From contig CAVRWV010000008.1 of assembly GCA_963724985.1 (NCBI GenBank), forward strand, positions 62,001 through 126,000: a DNA stretch of 64,000 bases, written 5' to 3'. Source of the stretch: JAJPJE01 sp963724985. GTDB taxonomy: Bacteria > Acidobacteriota > Terriglobia > Terriglobales > Acidobacteriaceae. The translations under genes were made by a program, and so were the position numbers. This document shows positions 16,054 to 24,451 of this stretch, piece after piece (within the stretch, counting starts at the first letter, position 1; each line of letters opens with the position of its first letter). Below the pieces are notes generated by a model, which did not search any database, was not told the origin of the DNA, and saw nothing but the letters and a program-made list of their open reading frames with translations.

Positions 16054-17208
16054 ATGAAGAAGTACCTCCTTCCGCTGTTCGCGACCGTTCTCGCTTGTGG
16101 GACCGCATTCAGTGCCGACAACACCAACGGCTCTAATGTCGTCATCGTCGAGGAAATCGTCGCCCGCGTGAACAACGCCATCATTACGCACATGGACGTG
16201 GAAAAAGCGCGCGAGCAAATGGCAGCTGAGCTGAAGCAGCGTGCGGCTAGCGCTGGCAGTACTGTCGGTAACGTCGATGCGGAACTGGCAACGCACGAGA
16301 AGGACATTCTCAGCGACCTTATCGATTCGCAGCTCCTTCTTCAAAAAGGCGACGAACTCGGAATCGATGTCCAGACGGAACTCATTAAGCGTCTCGACGA
16401 AATCCGTAAGAGCATGAACCTGCAAAGCATGGAAGAACTCGAAAAAGCCGCACAGGCGCAGGGCATCTCATACGAAGAATTCAAAGACAATCTGAAGAAT
16501 GACCTGGTCAAGCGCAACGTCATCTCCAAGGAAGTCGTCTCCAAAATCCAGATCACTCCCAAAGAGGCGCAGGACTTTTACGAAGCCCACAAGGCTGAAA
16601 TGGAGCACCCCGAACAGGTCCACCTTGCGGAAATCCTGATCGCTCCGAAAACTGCCGCCGCCGAGCCTGGCAAGGAAGCTCCTGAACCGACGCCCGAAGC
16701 GCAGCAGGAAGCGCGCAAAAAGGCCGACGATCTGTTAGCTCAACTGAAAGCCGGAGCAAAATTCGACGAAATCGCGAAGAAAGATTCTGAGGGACCAACC
16801 GCAGCTCAAGGTGGCGACTTGGGAATGTTCCGCCCAGGAACTATGGCGAAGGAACTGGAGACCATCACATTCGCTTTGAAATCTGGCGAACTGAGCAACG
16901 TGATCGAAACCAAGCAGGGATACGTAATCTTAAAGGTCCTCGATCATCAGCAGGCTGGCATTCCTCCCTACAAGGATGTCGAGAATCAAGTCATGGATCA
17001 GCTGTACATGCAACGAACCGATCCGGCACTTCGTACCTATCTCACCAAGCTCCGCGAACAGGCGTATATCGAAATCAAACCCAATAGTGGCCTGACCGAT
17101 AGCCACGCCAGCCCCAACGAAAACCAACCGGTCTACGTCGCGGGAAACGAACAATCGAAGCAAGCCGAAAAGGCGACCAAGAAAAAGAAAAAGCTGCTGC
17201 TGTTCTAG
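16054..17208 (+). CDS. Periplasmic peptidyl-prolyl isomerase, SurA/PpiC type
   Basis: 384 residues with a signal peptide (MKKYLLPLFATVLACGTAFS). The N-terminal chaperone part follows the SurA_N pattern (IVARVNNAIITHMDVEKA, LIDSQLLLQKGDELGI). A parvulin domain lies at about 205-320, with HLAEILI, AKKDSEGPTAAQGGDLGMF and FALKSGELSNVIETKQGYVI. A Pro/Ala/Glu linker splits the parvulin domain start, and the C-terminus ends in KKKKKLLLF. It probably assists outer-membrane protein folding, together with BamA and Skp encoded elsewhere in the window. A terminator follows. Confidence 0.92.
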   Translation: MKKYLLPLFATVLACGTAFSADNTNGSNVVIVEEIVARVNNAIITHMDVEKAREQMAAELKQRAASAGSTVGNVDAELATHEKDILSDLIDSQLLLQKGDELGIDVQTELIKRLDEIRKSMNLQSMEELEKAAQAQGISYEEFKDNLKNDLVKRNVISKEVVSKIQITPKEAQDFYEAHKAEMEHPEQVHLAEILIAPKTAAAEPGKEAPEPTPEAQQEARKKADDLLAQLKAGAKFDEIAKKDSEGPTAAQGGDLGMFRPGTMAKELETITFALKSGELSNVIETKQGYVILKVLDHQQAGIPPYKDVENQVMDQLYMQRTDPALRTYLTKLREQAYIEIKPNSGLTDSHASPNENQPVYVAGNEQSKQAEKATKKKKKLLLF

Positions 17209-17286
17209 GCGAGTGGTTTGTGGCGCGGGCGCCCCGCCCACGACGGCCGACAGCTGATAGCATAGCCGACAGCTTCTCCAAAAACG

Positions 17287-17317
17287 AAAGGCCCGGCTTC
17301 GTTCTCCAGGCCTTTTG
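17287..17317 (+). terminator. Terminator after the SurA/PpiC gene
   Basis: AAAGGCC, a 15-base loop, GGCCTTTTG. It lies 79 bases after the stop. A GGCGCGGGCGCCC repeat (17221-17240, also at 28836) precedes it. Confidence 0.6.
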
Positions 17318-17347
17318 TTCGCCGTGCTGTGGAGTCCGACTGGTTGG

Positions 17348-18511
17348 TCAGCTCCGTCTCAGGCTAACGTCAACTGAACGTCGGCACTCCACGTCTTCGT
17401 AGGGCCGGATACGGATGGCGCTTCGGACGCATGGAATTGCCGGAATCTCGTTTAAGCTCTCCGCCGACATGTAGCGCCCCAGGACCTTGGTGTCCGTCTT
17501 CAGCAGATCCACCAGGACCAGTCCGTCCACCACGTCGGAAAAACTCGGGTCCACATTGAAGCCCAGCAGTCGCCCGCCTAGCTTCAGATATTGCCGGAAC
17601 AAAATGGGCACGCCTTTGTGGTCGAGTTCAATGTCGCTGATCGGCTCTGAAACATCTTCGACCGTTCGCAACGCACTCGCGATCACGCGAATGTCCGAGC
17701 TTGGAATACGTCGCGCGCGAAATGGCATGCGGGGCTTGAGGAAGCGCTCCAGTTCATCCGACTCCGAACGCGTCTCGAAGTAACGCACCAGCAGTTCGCG
17801 CGAGATCGCGTGATAATTGTTGCTGACGCTTACCGCGCCCAGTAACACTGCCGTCTCAGGTCGTTGCGCGACATATTCCGCGATGCCCTTCCAGAGCACC
17901 AGCAACGACGAATATTGCTTCTGGTACGCCTCGCAAATAAACGACCGTCCCAACTCCAGCGCCGGACCGATGCGCCGGAACAGCTCGGGGTCGTAGCGAA
18001 ACAGGGAACTGGTGTAGAGGCCTTGCACGCCGTGCTCTGCCAGAATCTCGTCGACGCGGCCAATCCGATATGCCCCGGCCAATTCCTGGTTGAGGTTGCT
18101 CCACAGGAACAGGTGGTCGTAATACGAATCGTAGCTGTCAATGTCGTAAGCGCGCCCTGTGCCTTCGCCGGCGGCGCGGAACGTGACTTCACGCAGCCGT
18201 CCAATCTCCATCATCAACGCTGGAATCTGGCTGCTCGTCGCCGTGTAGACGGAAAACTCGCGCGACTCGACCAGCTTTTGCGATGGAGGCAGTTGCGCGA
18301 TCTCGTTTCGCAACACGCCTTTCGCAATCGCGGCCATCACTTCACGCGGCGGCTCCGGCTTGCGCAGGCGAATCCGGTGCACCTTAGGCTCGGGCCGATT
18401 CCGTTCCGCCAGCAAATACGTTCTCCACCGCAGATACCGCGTGGCCGCCTCGGGCTCTGGCAACGGCAGCAATCTGTTCCGCGGGAATATCCGATCCAAT
18501 GCTGATCTCAA
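17348..18511 (-). CDS. GNAT-type N-acyltransferase, OlsB-like (ornithine-lipid or hemolysin-related)
   Basis: 387 residues. The conserved block runs from YLRWRTYLLAERN through FSVYTATSSQIPALMMEIGRLREVTFR, AYRIG and ELGRSFI to LLGAVSVSN, the pattern of OlsB/Hlv-type acyl-ACP:amine N-acyltransferases. The gene overlaps the upstream PlsC-type gene by 128 bases in another frame. In bifunctional OlsF proteins both domains are one chain in the same order, and a one-base skip near 18440 would fuse these two. Either the overlap is real or the sequence carries an inserted base. The substrate (ornithine or another amino acid) cannot be told. Confidence 0.8.
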   Translation of the reverse strand: MRSALDRIFPRNRLLPLPEPEAATRYLRWRTYLLAERNRPEPKVHRIRLRKPEPPREVMAAIAKGVLRNEIAQLPPSQKLVESREFSVYTATSSQIPALMMEIGRLREVTFRAAGEGTGRAYDIDSYDSYYDHLFLWSNLNQELAGAYRIGRVDEILAEHGVQGLYTSSLFRYDPELFRRIGPALELGRSFICEAYQKQYSSLLVLWKGIAEYVAQRPETAVLLGAVSVSNNYHAISRELLVRYFETRSESDELERFLKPRMPFRARRIPSSDIRVIASALRTVEDVSEPISDIELDHKGVPILFRQYLKLGGRLLGFNVDPSFSDVVDGLVLVDLLKTDTKVLGRYMSAESLNEIPAIPCVRSAIRIRPYEDVECRRSVDVSLRRS

Positions 18512-19211
18512 TCGTCTTACCGCGCTTATTCAGTAGCTCCTGCGGCAAACGAACCGTGCGCAGTCGCGGATGCACGAATCCAAGCAAGTGAAATGGCAAA
18601 CTGTTTTCGCCCTTCACATACACGGGAAGCACTGCTGCTCCACTTGCTCGAGCCAAGCGCGCAGCCGTGTCGCTCCACTTCGGATCAATGACGCGCTGGG
18701 TACGCAAATCCCAACTGGAAACTTCTCCCGCGGGAAAGATCACTAGCACACCGCCGTTGCCGAGCCATTCCAGCGACTCGCGAATTCCGCGCCGATTCTG
18801 CAGAGGCGAGCGCCGGTTTCGAAACGGATCGACGAAGATGCATCCTTGCCGCAGTTCGGGAATGCCCGCCAGCAGGTAGTTCGTCATCACCTTCACGTCC
18901 GAACGAACACGCGCGAGCGTGCTACCGAGAATCGCACCCTCGATCATCCCAAACGGATGATTCGCAACCACGACCAGCGGACCAGAACTGGGAATGTTCT
19001 TCAGATCCGAGTCGCTGACTTCGCAGTCGACCTGCATCTCCTGCAGAACGCCTTGCCATATGCAACTTTGATCGCTGCTCTGCACGCGCGAATACAGTTC
19101 CCGCAGTGCATCGGGGAACAGCAGCTTCTGCATGATGTGATCGGGAAAAGGAAAAAAGCGGGGGAATCGATCTTGACCAGGTACACGTAAACTGCGCCGT
19201 GGTGCCCGCAT
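18384..19211 (-). CDS. PlsC-type lysophospholipid O-acyltransferase
   Basis: 275 residues in this frame. The acyltransferase block I is VVVANHPFGMIEG, i.e. the NHxxxxD motif with Gly-Met-Ile-Glu instead of the usual Asp; block II has GCIFVDPFRNRRSPLQNRRG; block III is VLVIFPAGEVS. The open frame starts at 19211; an internal ATG at 19133 (MQKLLFPDALREL) gives a more compact protein. The last 40 residues overlap the N-acyltransferase start and look unlike a domain end (AVARARGGHAVSAVE), which supports a frameshift. It would supply the second acyl chain of an aminolipid. Confidence 0.8.
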   Translation of the reverse strand: MRAPRRSLRVPGQDRFPRFFPFPDHIMQKLLFPDALRELYSRVQSSDQSCIWQGVLQEMQVDCEVSDSDLKNIPSSGPLVVVANHPFGMIEGAILGSTLARVRSDVKVMTNYLLAGIPELRQGCIFVDPFRNRRSPLQNRRGIRESLEWLGNGGVLVIFPAGEVSSWDLRTQRVIDPKWSDTAARLARASGAAVLPVYVKGENSLPFHLLGFVHPRLRTVRLPQELLNKRGKTIEISIGSDIPAEQIAAVARARGGHAVSAVENVFAGGTESARA

Positions 19212-19321
19212 GATGAGGTTGTACCTTTTCGCCTTTAACAGCGGATGAAGGCTCGGTTAAGAATCAGTGAATAGTTGCCGAACTTGGTTCGGCTATCGAT
19301 CCAGTCACCACCACTGCCTAA

Positions 19322-20254
19322 TTAAATGACAGGCAGAGGAGTCTTCGAGAAACGTGCAGTGGCGTCAGCCTGCTCGTGCGCGTGATAACTGGAGCGCACC
19401 AGCGGGCCCGATTCCACATGCCGGAAGCCCAGTTTCAGGGCCTCTTCCTTTAATAGCTGGAATTCCTCGGGCGTATAGAAACGCTGCAAGGGGAGTTGGT
19501 CTTTCGAGGGACGCAGGTATTGTCCAATGGTAAGTATGTCGACATCGCGCGCAGCCAAGTCGCGGAACACTGTAATCAGTTCCGGGATCTCTTCGCCCAG
19601 GCCGACCATCACGCCGGTCTTAGTGACTGCGTTTTCATCAATCTGTTTCGCGCGCCGCAATAGTTCCAGCGTGCGTTCGTAACGCGCCCCCGCACGTGCC
19701 GCGGGATACATGCGCGGCACAGTCTCGGTGTTGTGATTCAAAACGTCAGGCTTCGCATCCATCACGATGCGCAGGCAATCCTCGCGCCCCTGGAAGTCAG
19801 GGATGAGAACTTCCACGCGACAATCGGGAATCATGCGCTTGATCTCGGTGATCGTGTCGGCGAATACGCGCGCCGCACCAACATTGTCGTCATCGCGATT
19901 CACGCTGGTAACCACCGCATGTTTCAAGCCGAGCGTTGCGACCGCTTCTGCTACTCGCCGAGGCTCGTCAAAGTCGATCGGCTCCATGTGCCCCTTGGGG
20001 ACGGCGCAAAAGCCGCAACGACGCGTGCAGTGATCGCCGAGCAACATGAAGGTCGCGGTCTTGTGATTCCAGCATTCGCCAATGTTCGGGCACTGTGCCG
20101 ACTCGCAGACCGTATGCAGCCCGAGCCCGCGTGCCAGCTTCTTCAGGTCGTGATAGCCCTCGCCCATGGGCGCGCGCGCCTTCAACCACTCCGGCTTGCG
20201 CTGGTGCGGACGCGGACTGGTCTCGATCTGGATTAACTGGACCTGGCTGCTCAT
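19322..20254 (-). CDS. lipA: Lipoyl synthase (radical SAM)
   Basis: Inserts two sulfurs into octanoyl groups on E2 subunits and GcvH. 310 residues. The auxiliary cluster Cys are in CESAQCPNIGEC; the radical SAM Cys in CTRRCGFCAV. Further family motifs are TSVNRDD, NHNTETVPR and GLGEE. The RSSYHAHEQ region near the C-terminus has the Ser ligand of the auxiliary cluster (RSSY). lipB is not in view. Confidence 0.97.
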   Translation of the reverse strand: MSSQVQLIQIETSPRPHQRKPEWLKARAPMGEGYHDLKKLARGLGLHTVCESAQCPNIGECWNHKTATFMLLGDHCTRRCGFCAVPKGHMEPIDFDEPRRVAEAVATLGLKHAVVTSVNRDDDNVGAARVFADTITEIKRMIPDCRVEVLIPDFQGREDCLRIVMDAKPDVLNHNTETVPRMYPAARAGARYERTLELLRRAKQIDENAVTKTGVMVGLGEEIPELITVFRDLAARDVDILTIGQYLRPSKDQLPLQRFYTPEEFQLLKEEALKLGFRHVESGPLVRSSYHAHEQADATARFSKTPLPVI

Positions 20255-20321
20255 GAGCTCTTCTCAATTGTACGATGACCGCGGCCCGCCTGACGACTCA
20301 CGCCCCGCCAGGCTTTGGTAC

Positions 20322-20675
20322 TTAGATCACATGCAAATACGCGATCACGTCCTCTAATTGCTGCTGGTTCAGAACATCTCCGAAGGCAGGCATCATGGCG
20401 CGTCCCATGCGAATCGTATCGCGCACACGATCGTCGTTTACGGGCATGCCGTTGCTCATGTAGCGCTTTTTGTAGAGGCCCACGAGGTTCGGTCCGTGCT
20501 CGCCATTGCGATGGCATACAGCGCAGGTCTGATTGAAGATCTGCTGCCCCGTAACCTGCTGTGGTGTAAGGCTCGTCGCAACTTCAGGTTTGCTGGAGTT
20601 GCATCCCGCTGCCGCCATCAGCAGCGCAAGCGAGGCACAAACGATCGCGATTGGCACGATTACTTTTGTCATCAT
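20322..20675 (-). CDS. Small c-type cytochrome, lipoprotein
   Basis: 117 residues. A lipoprotein signal (ALLMAAAGC, Cys at about residue 24) is followed by one heme site CAVCH in QIFNQTCAVCHRNGEHGPNL. A distal Met is available in MMPAFGDVLNQQQLEDVI, the usual ending of class I cytochrome c domains. It would be anchored on the periplasmic face as a small electron carrier; no oxidase genes are nearby, so the partner is unknown. Confidence 0.9.
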   Translation of the reverse strand: MMTKVIVPIAIVCASLALLMAAAGCNSSKPEVATSLTPQQVTGQQIFNQTCAVCHRNGEHGPNLVGLYKKRYMSNGMPVNDDRVRDTIRMGRAMMPAFGDVLNQQQLEDVIAYLHVI

Positions 20676-20720
20676 CGATGCACTTTGGTGAAAGAACTCG
20701 CGGCCTTTACCAGCCGTAGA

Positions 20721-21164
20721 ATGAAAACAGCAATGCCGGTCGCACTCAAACGCGCCTACGATCCACCATCATCTCACGACGGAGTTCGTGTCCTGGTTGA
20801 TCGCCTATGGCCGCGCGGACTGACCAAGGAGGCCGCCAAAATCGACCTCTGGCTGAAAGAAGTGGCGCCTTCGAATGAGTTGCGCAAGTGGTTCCACGAA
20901 CGCCCCACGCAATGGCTGGCATTTCGCAAGAAGTACCTGCAGGAACTCACGAATCCCGAGGCAAATGCCGCGCTCGACCAACTACATCAGCTGGCCACGC
21001 GCCGTAAGCCGCTGAGTTTGATATTTTCCGCGAAGAACGAATTGCAGAATAATGCTGTGGTCTTGAAAGAACTGCTGGATGGAATGCGCAAGCCGCCTTC
21101 TTCGACAGGACCGGGCGGCGCTGCCGTAGGACGCGCCAGGGTCCGCATGCCGCGCCCGAAATAG
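20721..21164 (+). CDS. DUF488 family protein
   Basis: 147 residues from ATG 20721 (or ATG 20733). It contains the family phrases KRAYDPPSSHDGVRVLVDRL, WPRGLTKE and WLKEVAPSNELRKWFHE, and ends the core with LIFSAKN. A basic tail (RARVRMPRPK) follows. The function of DUF488 is not established. The gene is divergent from the cytochrome gene; the open frame upstream of 20721 is antisense to it. Confidence 0.9.
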   Translation: MKTAMPVALKRAYDPPSSHDGVRVLVDRLWPRGLTKEAAKIDLWLKEVAPSNELRKWFHERPTQWLAFRKKYLQELTNPEANAALDQLHQLATRRKPLSLIFSAKNELQNNAVVLKELLDGMRKPPSSTGPGGAAVGRARVRMPRPK

Positions 21165-21166
21165 CC

Positions 21167-22776
21167 TCAGTGCTTCTTGGCTCCGTACGCAACCACTGTG
21201 TTCACGATCTGATCCATCACGTCGGTCGCCCTCCGGTTCTGCAGGTTGTGATTGTTGATCATGATCGAGAACGCCACGCGATCGCCGTTCAAGGTCGTCA
21301 GATAGCCCGACAACGTATTCACGTGCCCCAGCGATCCCGTCTTAGCCTGAACCCTGCCTTGCGCTGGCGAATTTCTTCAGCCGATCCGCAAGCGATCCAT
21401 CCACGCCGCCCACCGGAAGCGTATCGATGAACTTTCGGTCCCCAAATCTGCGAGTCGATGTACTTAAGCAATAGAACAATCGCGTGCGGTGTGACCAGGT
21501 TTTGTCGTGAAAGTCCGGACCCATCGAAGAACACAAACTGATCCGCGGGTATTCCGGCCTGAGTCAGAAACGCGCGCTCAACTTCCAATCCCGCCTGAAC
21601 TGTTCCCGCTGTCCCCTTTTCGCGTCCCAGCAGACGCAGCATCAGTTCGGCGTGCAGATTCTGGCTTACCTTATTAATGACCCGCAAATCCTGCGACAGC
21701 GGCTGCGATTCGTAGTTGGCGAGCACCAGGGTCATCGGCAGAGCTGGAGGCCGTGAGGGCAGATCGCCGCCGCCTCCACCATTCGCCGGCGCCGACGCCG
21801 TGATGGTGAAGGTCGAAAGGGTCGCCAGTTCCGTGTGCTTCGTTTTCGTCCGGCCATAGATCACAATCCCGCGCTGCTCCAGCATCTGGCGGAACACCTG
21901 CGCGGCGAATGCCGCCGGATCTTCAATCGCCAGCGACTCGGTTGCTCCCGGATCGTCCACCGGAATGTTGCCCCACATACTTAGCTGGCTTCCGCCCGGC
22001 TCGCGGGTGATGTAGACCCTGCGCGGACCGGTTCCTGCCGGCGTGGTCATGATGCGATTGTCGACCTGGTAGTACTCCGCGTACGGCGTGATGTTCACGA
22101 AGGCGCGATCCCCGGCGTGATCCGCGGGAAGAATATTCACGAACAGCACGTTATCATTGATGGTGAGCGCCGACACCGGCGCGCCCCACTCCCACACCAT
22201 GTCATCCTGCGCCCAGCCTTCGCCGTAGCGTTCGAATGCAAAATAGGAGTCGTCGCCGATCACATCACCGTCAATGAATTTCACGCCGCGCTGGGCTACC
22301 TGATCCGCCAGTTGCTGCAGCACCTGCATCGGAGGAAGACTGCGCTCGGTGTGCACGTTGTAAGGCAGGTTGCGGCCAGAGATATTCGGATCGCCGCGTC
22401 CCACCAGCACCAGGTCGCCATTCAGGCGGCCGTACTTGTCGACCATCCCTGCCGTTTCCACCGTCGTCCGGAAGCGATAGTCAGTACCGATCAAGGCCAT
22501 CGTCGCGGCGGTAGTGAACAGCTTGGTATTCGACGCCGGAGTAAAAAACTTGTCTTCGTTCGACGAGTAGAGAACCTTGCCGTTGGTCAGCGAGTCAATC
22601 TCAATGCCCAGGAATCCGCGAGCAACATCTGGCTGCTCCAGAATTTTGTTGATGGAATCAGCGAGTCCCGACGCGTTTGTCTCGATCTTTGGCCGATTTT
22701 TGGCAGGGGCGGAGAGGGCGCAGAGAAGCAGCAGAAAAGAGACAAACAGGCGTGCGGCATGGGGTGAACCGCGCAT
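21167..22776 (-). pseudogene. dacB: D-Ala-D-Ala carboxypeptidase/endopeptidase (PBP4, DacB), two +1 frameshifts
   Basis: Secreted peptidase S13 family enzyme trimming or cleaving peptidoglycan cross-links. Signal peptide at the start; active-site SxxK is TPASNTKLF; the SxN-like motif lies in SALTIND. The main frame stops at 21319 with a nonsense tail, but the missing end is encoded in the two other frames: KFIDTLPVGGVDGSLADRL, then GRVQAKTGSLGHVNTLSGYL (the KTG motif) and an end at 21167. Each join needs one base to be skipped, in CCGAAAGTTC (near 21438) and AAGAAATTC (near 21370), both A runs. This looks like inserted bases, not decay, since all three parts are well conserved. Confidence 0.85.
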
Positions 22777-22852
22777 GAACGTACTTGGATTCTAGCACCG
22801 TTTTGTGTGCCATCCAGCTTTCCAGACAGTTACCTTCCGTTACAATCGGCCC

Positions 22853-23781
22853 ATGCGCCCTGTCTTCCAGTGGGCTGTCGGCGAACGCACCCTAGAGCTC
22901 GGACGCCGTACGCTCGTCATGGGCGTGGTCAACGTAACCCCCGACTCGTTTTCCGACGGCGGCCAGTTCTTCGACCGCGGCCATGCCGTCGAACACGGCC
23001 TCCAACTGCTCGACGAAGGCGCGGACATCCTCGACATAGGCGGTGAATCCACCCGCCCCGGCGTTGTGGTCGAAACCGCGGCGCGGGTTTCGACGAAGAC
23101 CGGAGGCAAGCTTGCGCCTGAGAAAGCGACCGTCGCCGCCGACGAAGAATTGCGCCGCGTGCTGCCGGTGATCAGCCGAGATCAAACGAGTGCGGCCGGA
23201 CGCCCTCATCTCCGTCGACACTTACAAGGCCGCGGTGGCGCGAGCCGCCGTCGAAGCCGGAGCGGACATCGTCAACGACGTCAGCGGACTGCAATGGGAT
23301 CCGGAAATGAAGAAGACTGTTGCGGCTCTTCCGTGCGGCTTCGTGCTGATGCACATGCGCGGCACGCCCGAGGAATGGAAGAGCCTGCCGCCTGTCGCTG
23401 ACGTGGTCAGTCTGGTGAAGCGCGAACTACGCGAACGCGTGCAACAGGCTGAACTGGCGGGAATCAAGAAGAAGCGAATCGTCGTCGATCCCGGCATTGG
23501 ATTCGGCAAGAACCTCGAGCAGAACTATCCGCTGCTGAATCGGCTGAGCGAACTGCAAGACCTCCGCCTGCCGATTCTGGTTGGAACCTCACGTAAATCG
23601 TTTATTGCGAAAGCGCTGGAGAACGAACGGCGAGAAACCTTCACCGCAAGATCGTCTTTATGGAAGCCTGGCTGCGATGATGATCTCGATTCTGAATGGC
23701 GCTCAGATCGTTCGCGTGCACGACGTGAAGCCAGCGGTAGACGCGGTGCGAGTGGCCGATGCGGTGCTCAACTCAAGGTGA
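22853..23781 (+). pseudogene. folP: Dihydropteroate synthase, two +1 frameshifts
   Basis: Joins pABA to the pterin in folate synthesis, the target of sulfonamides. From ATG 22853 the frame shows GVVNVTPDSFSDGG and DIGGESTRPG, then breaks near 23180. A one-base skip in the AGCCGAG stretch restores IKRVRPDALISVDTYKA, GADIVNDVSG and VDPGIGFGKN. A second skip in a TTT run near 23658 restores YGSLAAMMISILNGAQIVRV and HDVKPAVDAVRVADAVLNSR. With both corrections the protein has normal length. folP is normally essential, so sequencing insertions are the likelier cause. Confidence 0.85.
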
Positions 23782-23785
23782 TATG

Positions 23786-23879
23786 CAATTTGTAATTGGT
23801 AATAGGTAATTTAAGAACCGGCGCTCTCGATCTGCCGCATTACCAACTATTCAATTACCAATTACAAATTACCGATTCG
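23786..23879. repeat. TAATTGGTAATAGG-type inverted repeat between folP and dtd
   Basis: The left arm GCAATTTGTAATTGGTAATA faces the right arm CAATTACCAATTACAAATTA across about 45 bases. It begins four bases after the folP stop and ends about one base from the dtd stop codon. Confidence 0.8.
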
Positions 23880-23880
23880 A

Positions 23881-24334
23881 TTAGAAGTTTTTCCTCGAGT
23901 CAATCAGTATCGTCACCGGCCCATCATTCACCAGCTCCACTTCCATCATCGCCTGAAATTTCCCGGTCTCGCAGCGAACGCTGGCTGCACGGATCTTCTC
24001 AACGAAGTATTCGTAGAGCCTGCGTCGCTTGCTCAGGACGCGCCGCCGCATCAAACGACGGACGCCGCCCGCGACGCATGTCGCCATGAGAGTGTGAATT
24101 GCGAGACTGCGAGAATCGCACCGCCCACGTCGGTTACTGCGAGGTTCATTTTCTCGCCCGCATCTTCAAAGACGCGCATCCCCACGATCTTGTCGGCCAA
24201 GGTAATCCGCGTCAGACTCGGTGTCGTCTTGCGCGACTCCAAGCAGCACCAGCAGACCCTTCTCGATCTGACCGACGGTCTCGCTCGTCGACCTTCACCG
24301 AAGCTCGCATTACTCGTTGTACAACGGCTCGCAT
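23881..24334 (-). pseudogene. dtd: D-aminoacyl-tRNA deacylase, four +1 frameshifts
   Basis: Removes D-amino acids wrongly charged on tRNA. Start ATG 24334: MRAVVQRVMRASVKVDE. Pieces then appear in successive frames: GQIEKGLLVLLGVAQDDTES; ADKIVGMRVFEDAGEKMNLA to the SQFTL signature; GDMRRGRRPSFDAAA; RLYEYFVEKIRAASVRCETG with MEVELVNDGPVTILIDS. Joining them needs four one-base skips within 450 bases (near 24278, 24200, 24085 and 24025). All pieces are well conserved, so this is either poor local sequence or a very recent pseudogene. Confidence 0.85.
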
Positions 24335-24344
24335 ATTGTATATT

Positions 24345-24451
24345 TCACCACGGAGACACGGAGGTTAAGAGATAAGATCAAAAGCCGATCTTCCGATGAA
24401 AGCAATCTCAAATCTGAATGCTCTCGTAGTCTCTGTGCCTCCGTGGTGAAG
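24345..24451. repeat. CCACGGAGACACGGAG inverted repeat at the hemL 3' end
   Basis: The arms are CACCACGGAGACACGGAG and CTCTGTGCCTCCGTGGTG, about 70 bases apart. The right arm abuts the hemL stop codon. Word repeats (AATCTCAAATCTGAAT) fill the middle. Confidence 0.85.

Noticed and set aside
22853..24334. Programmed ribosomal frameshifting in folP and dtd
   Set aside because: The break sites share no slippery heptamer, stop codon or downstream structure, and four in one short gene is not credible; inserted bases explain them better.
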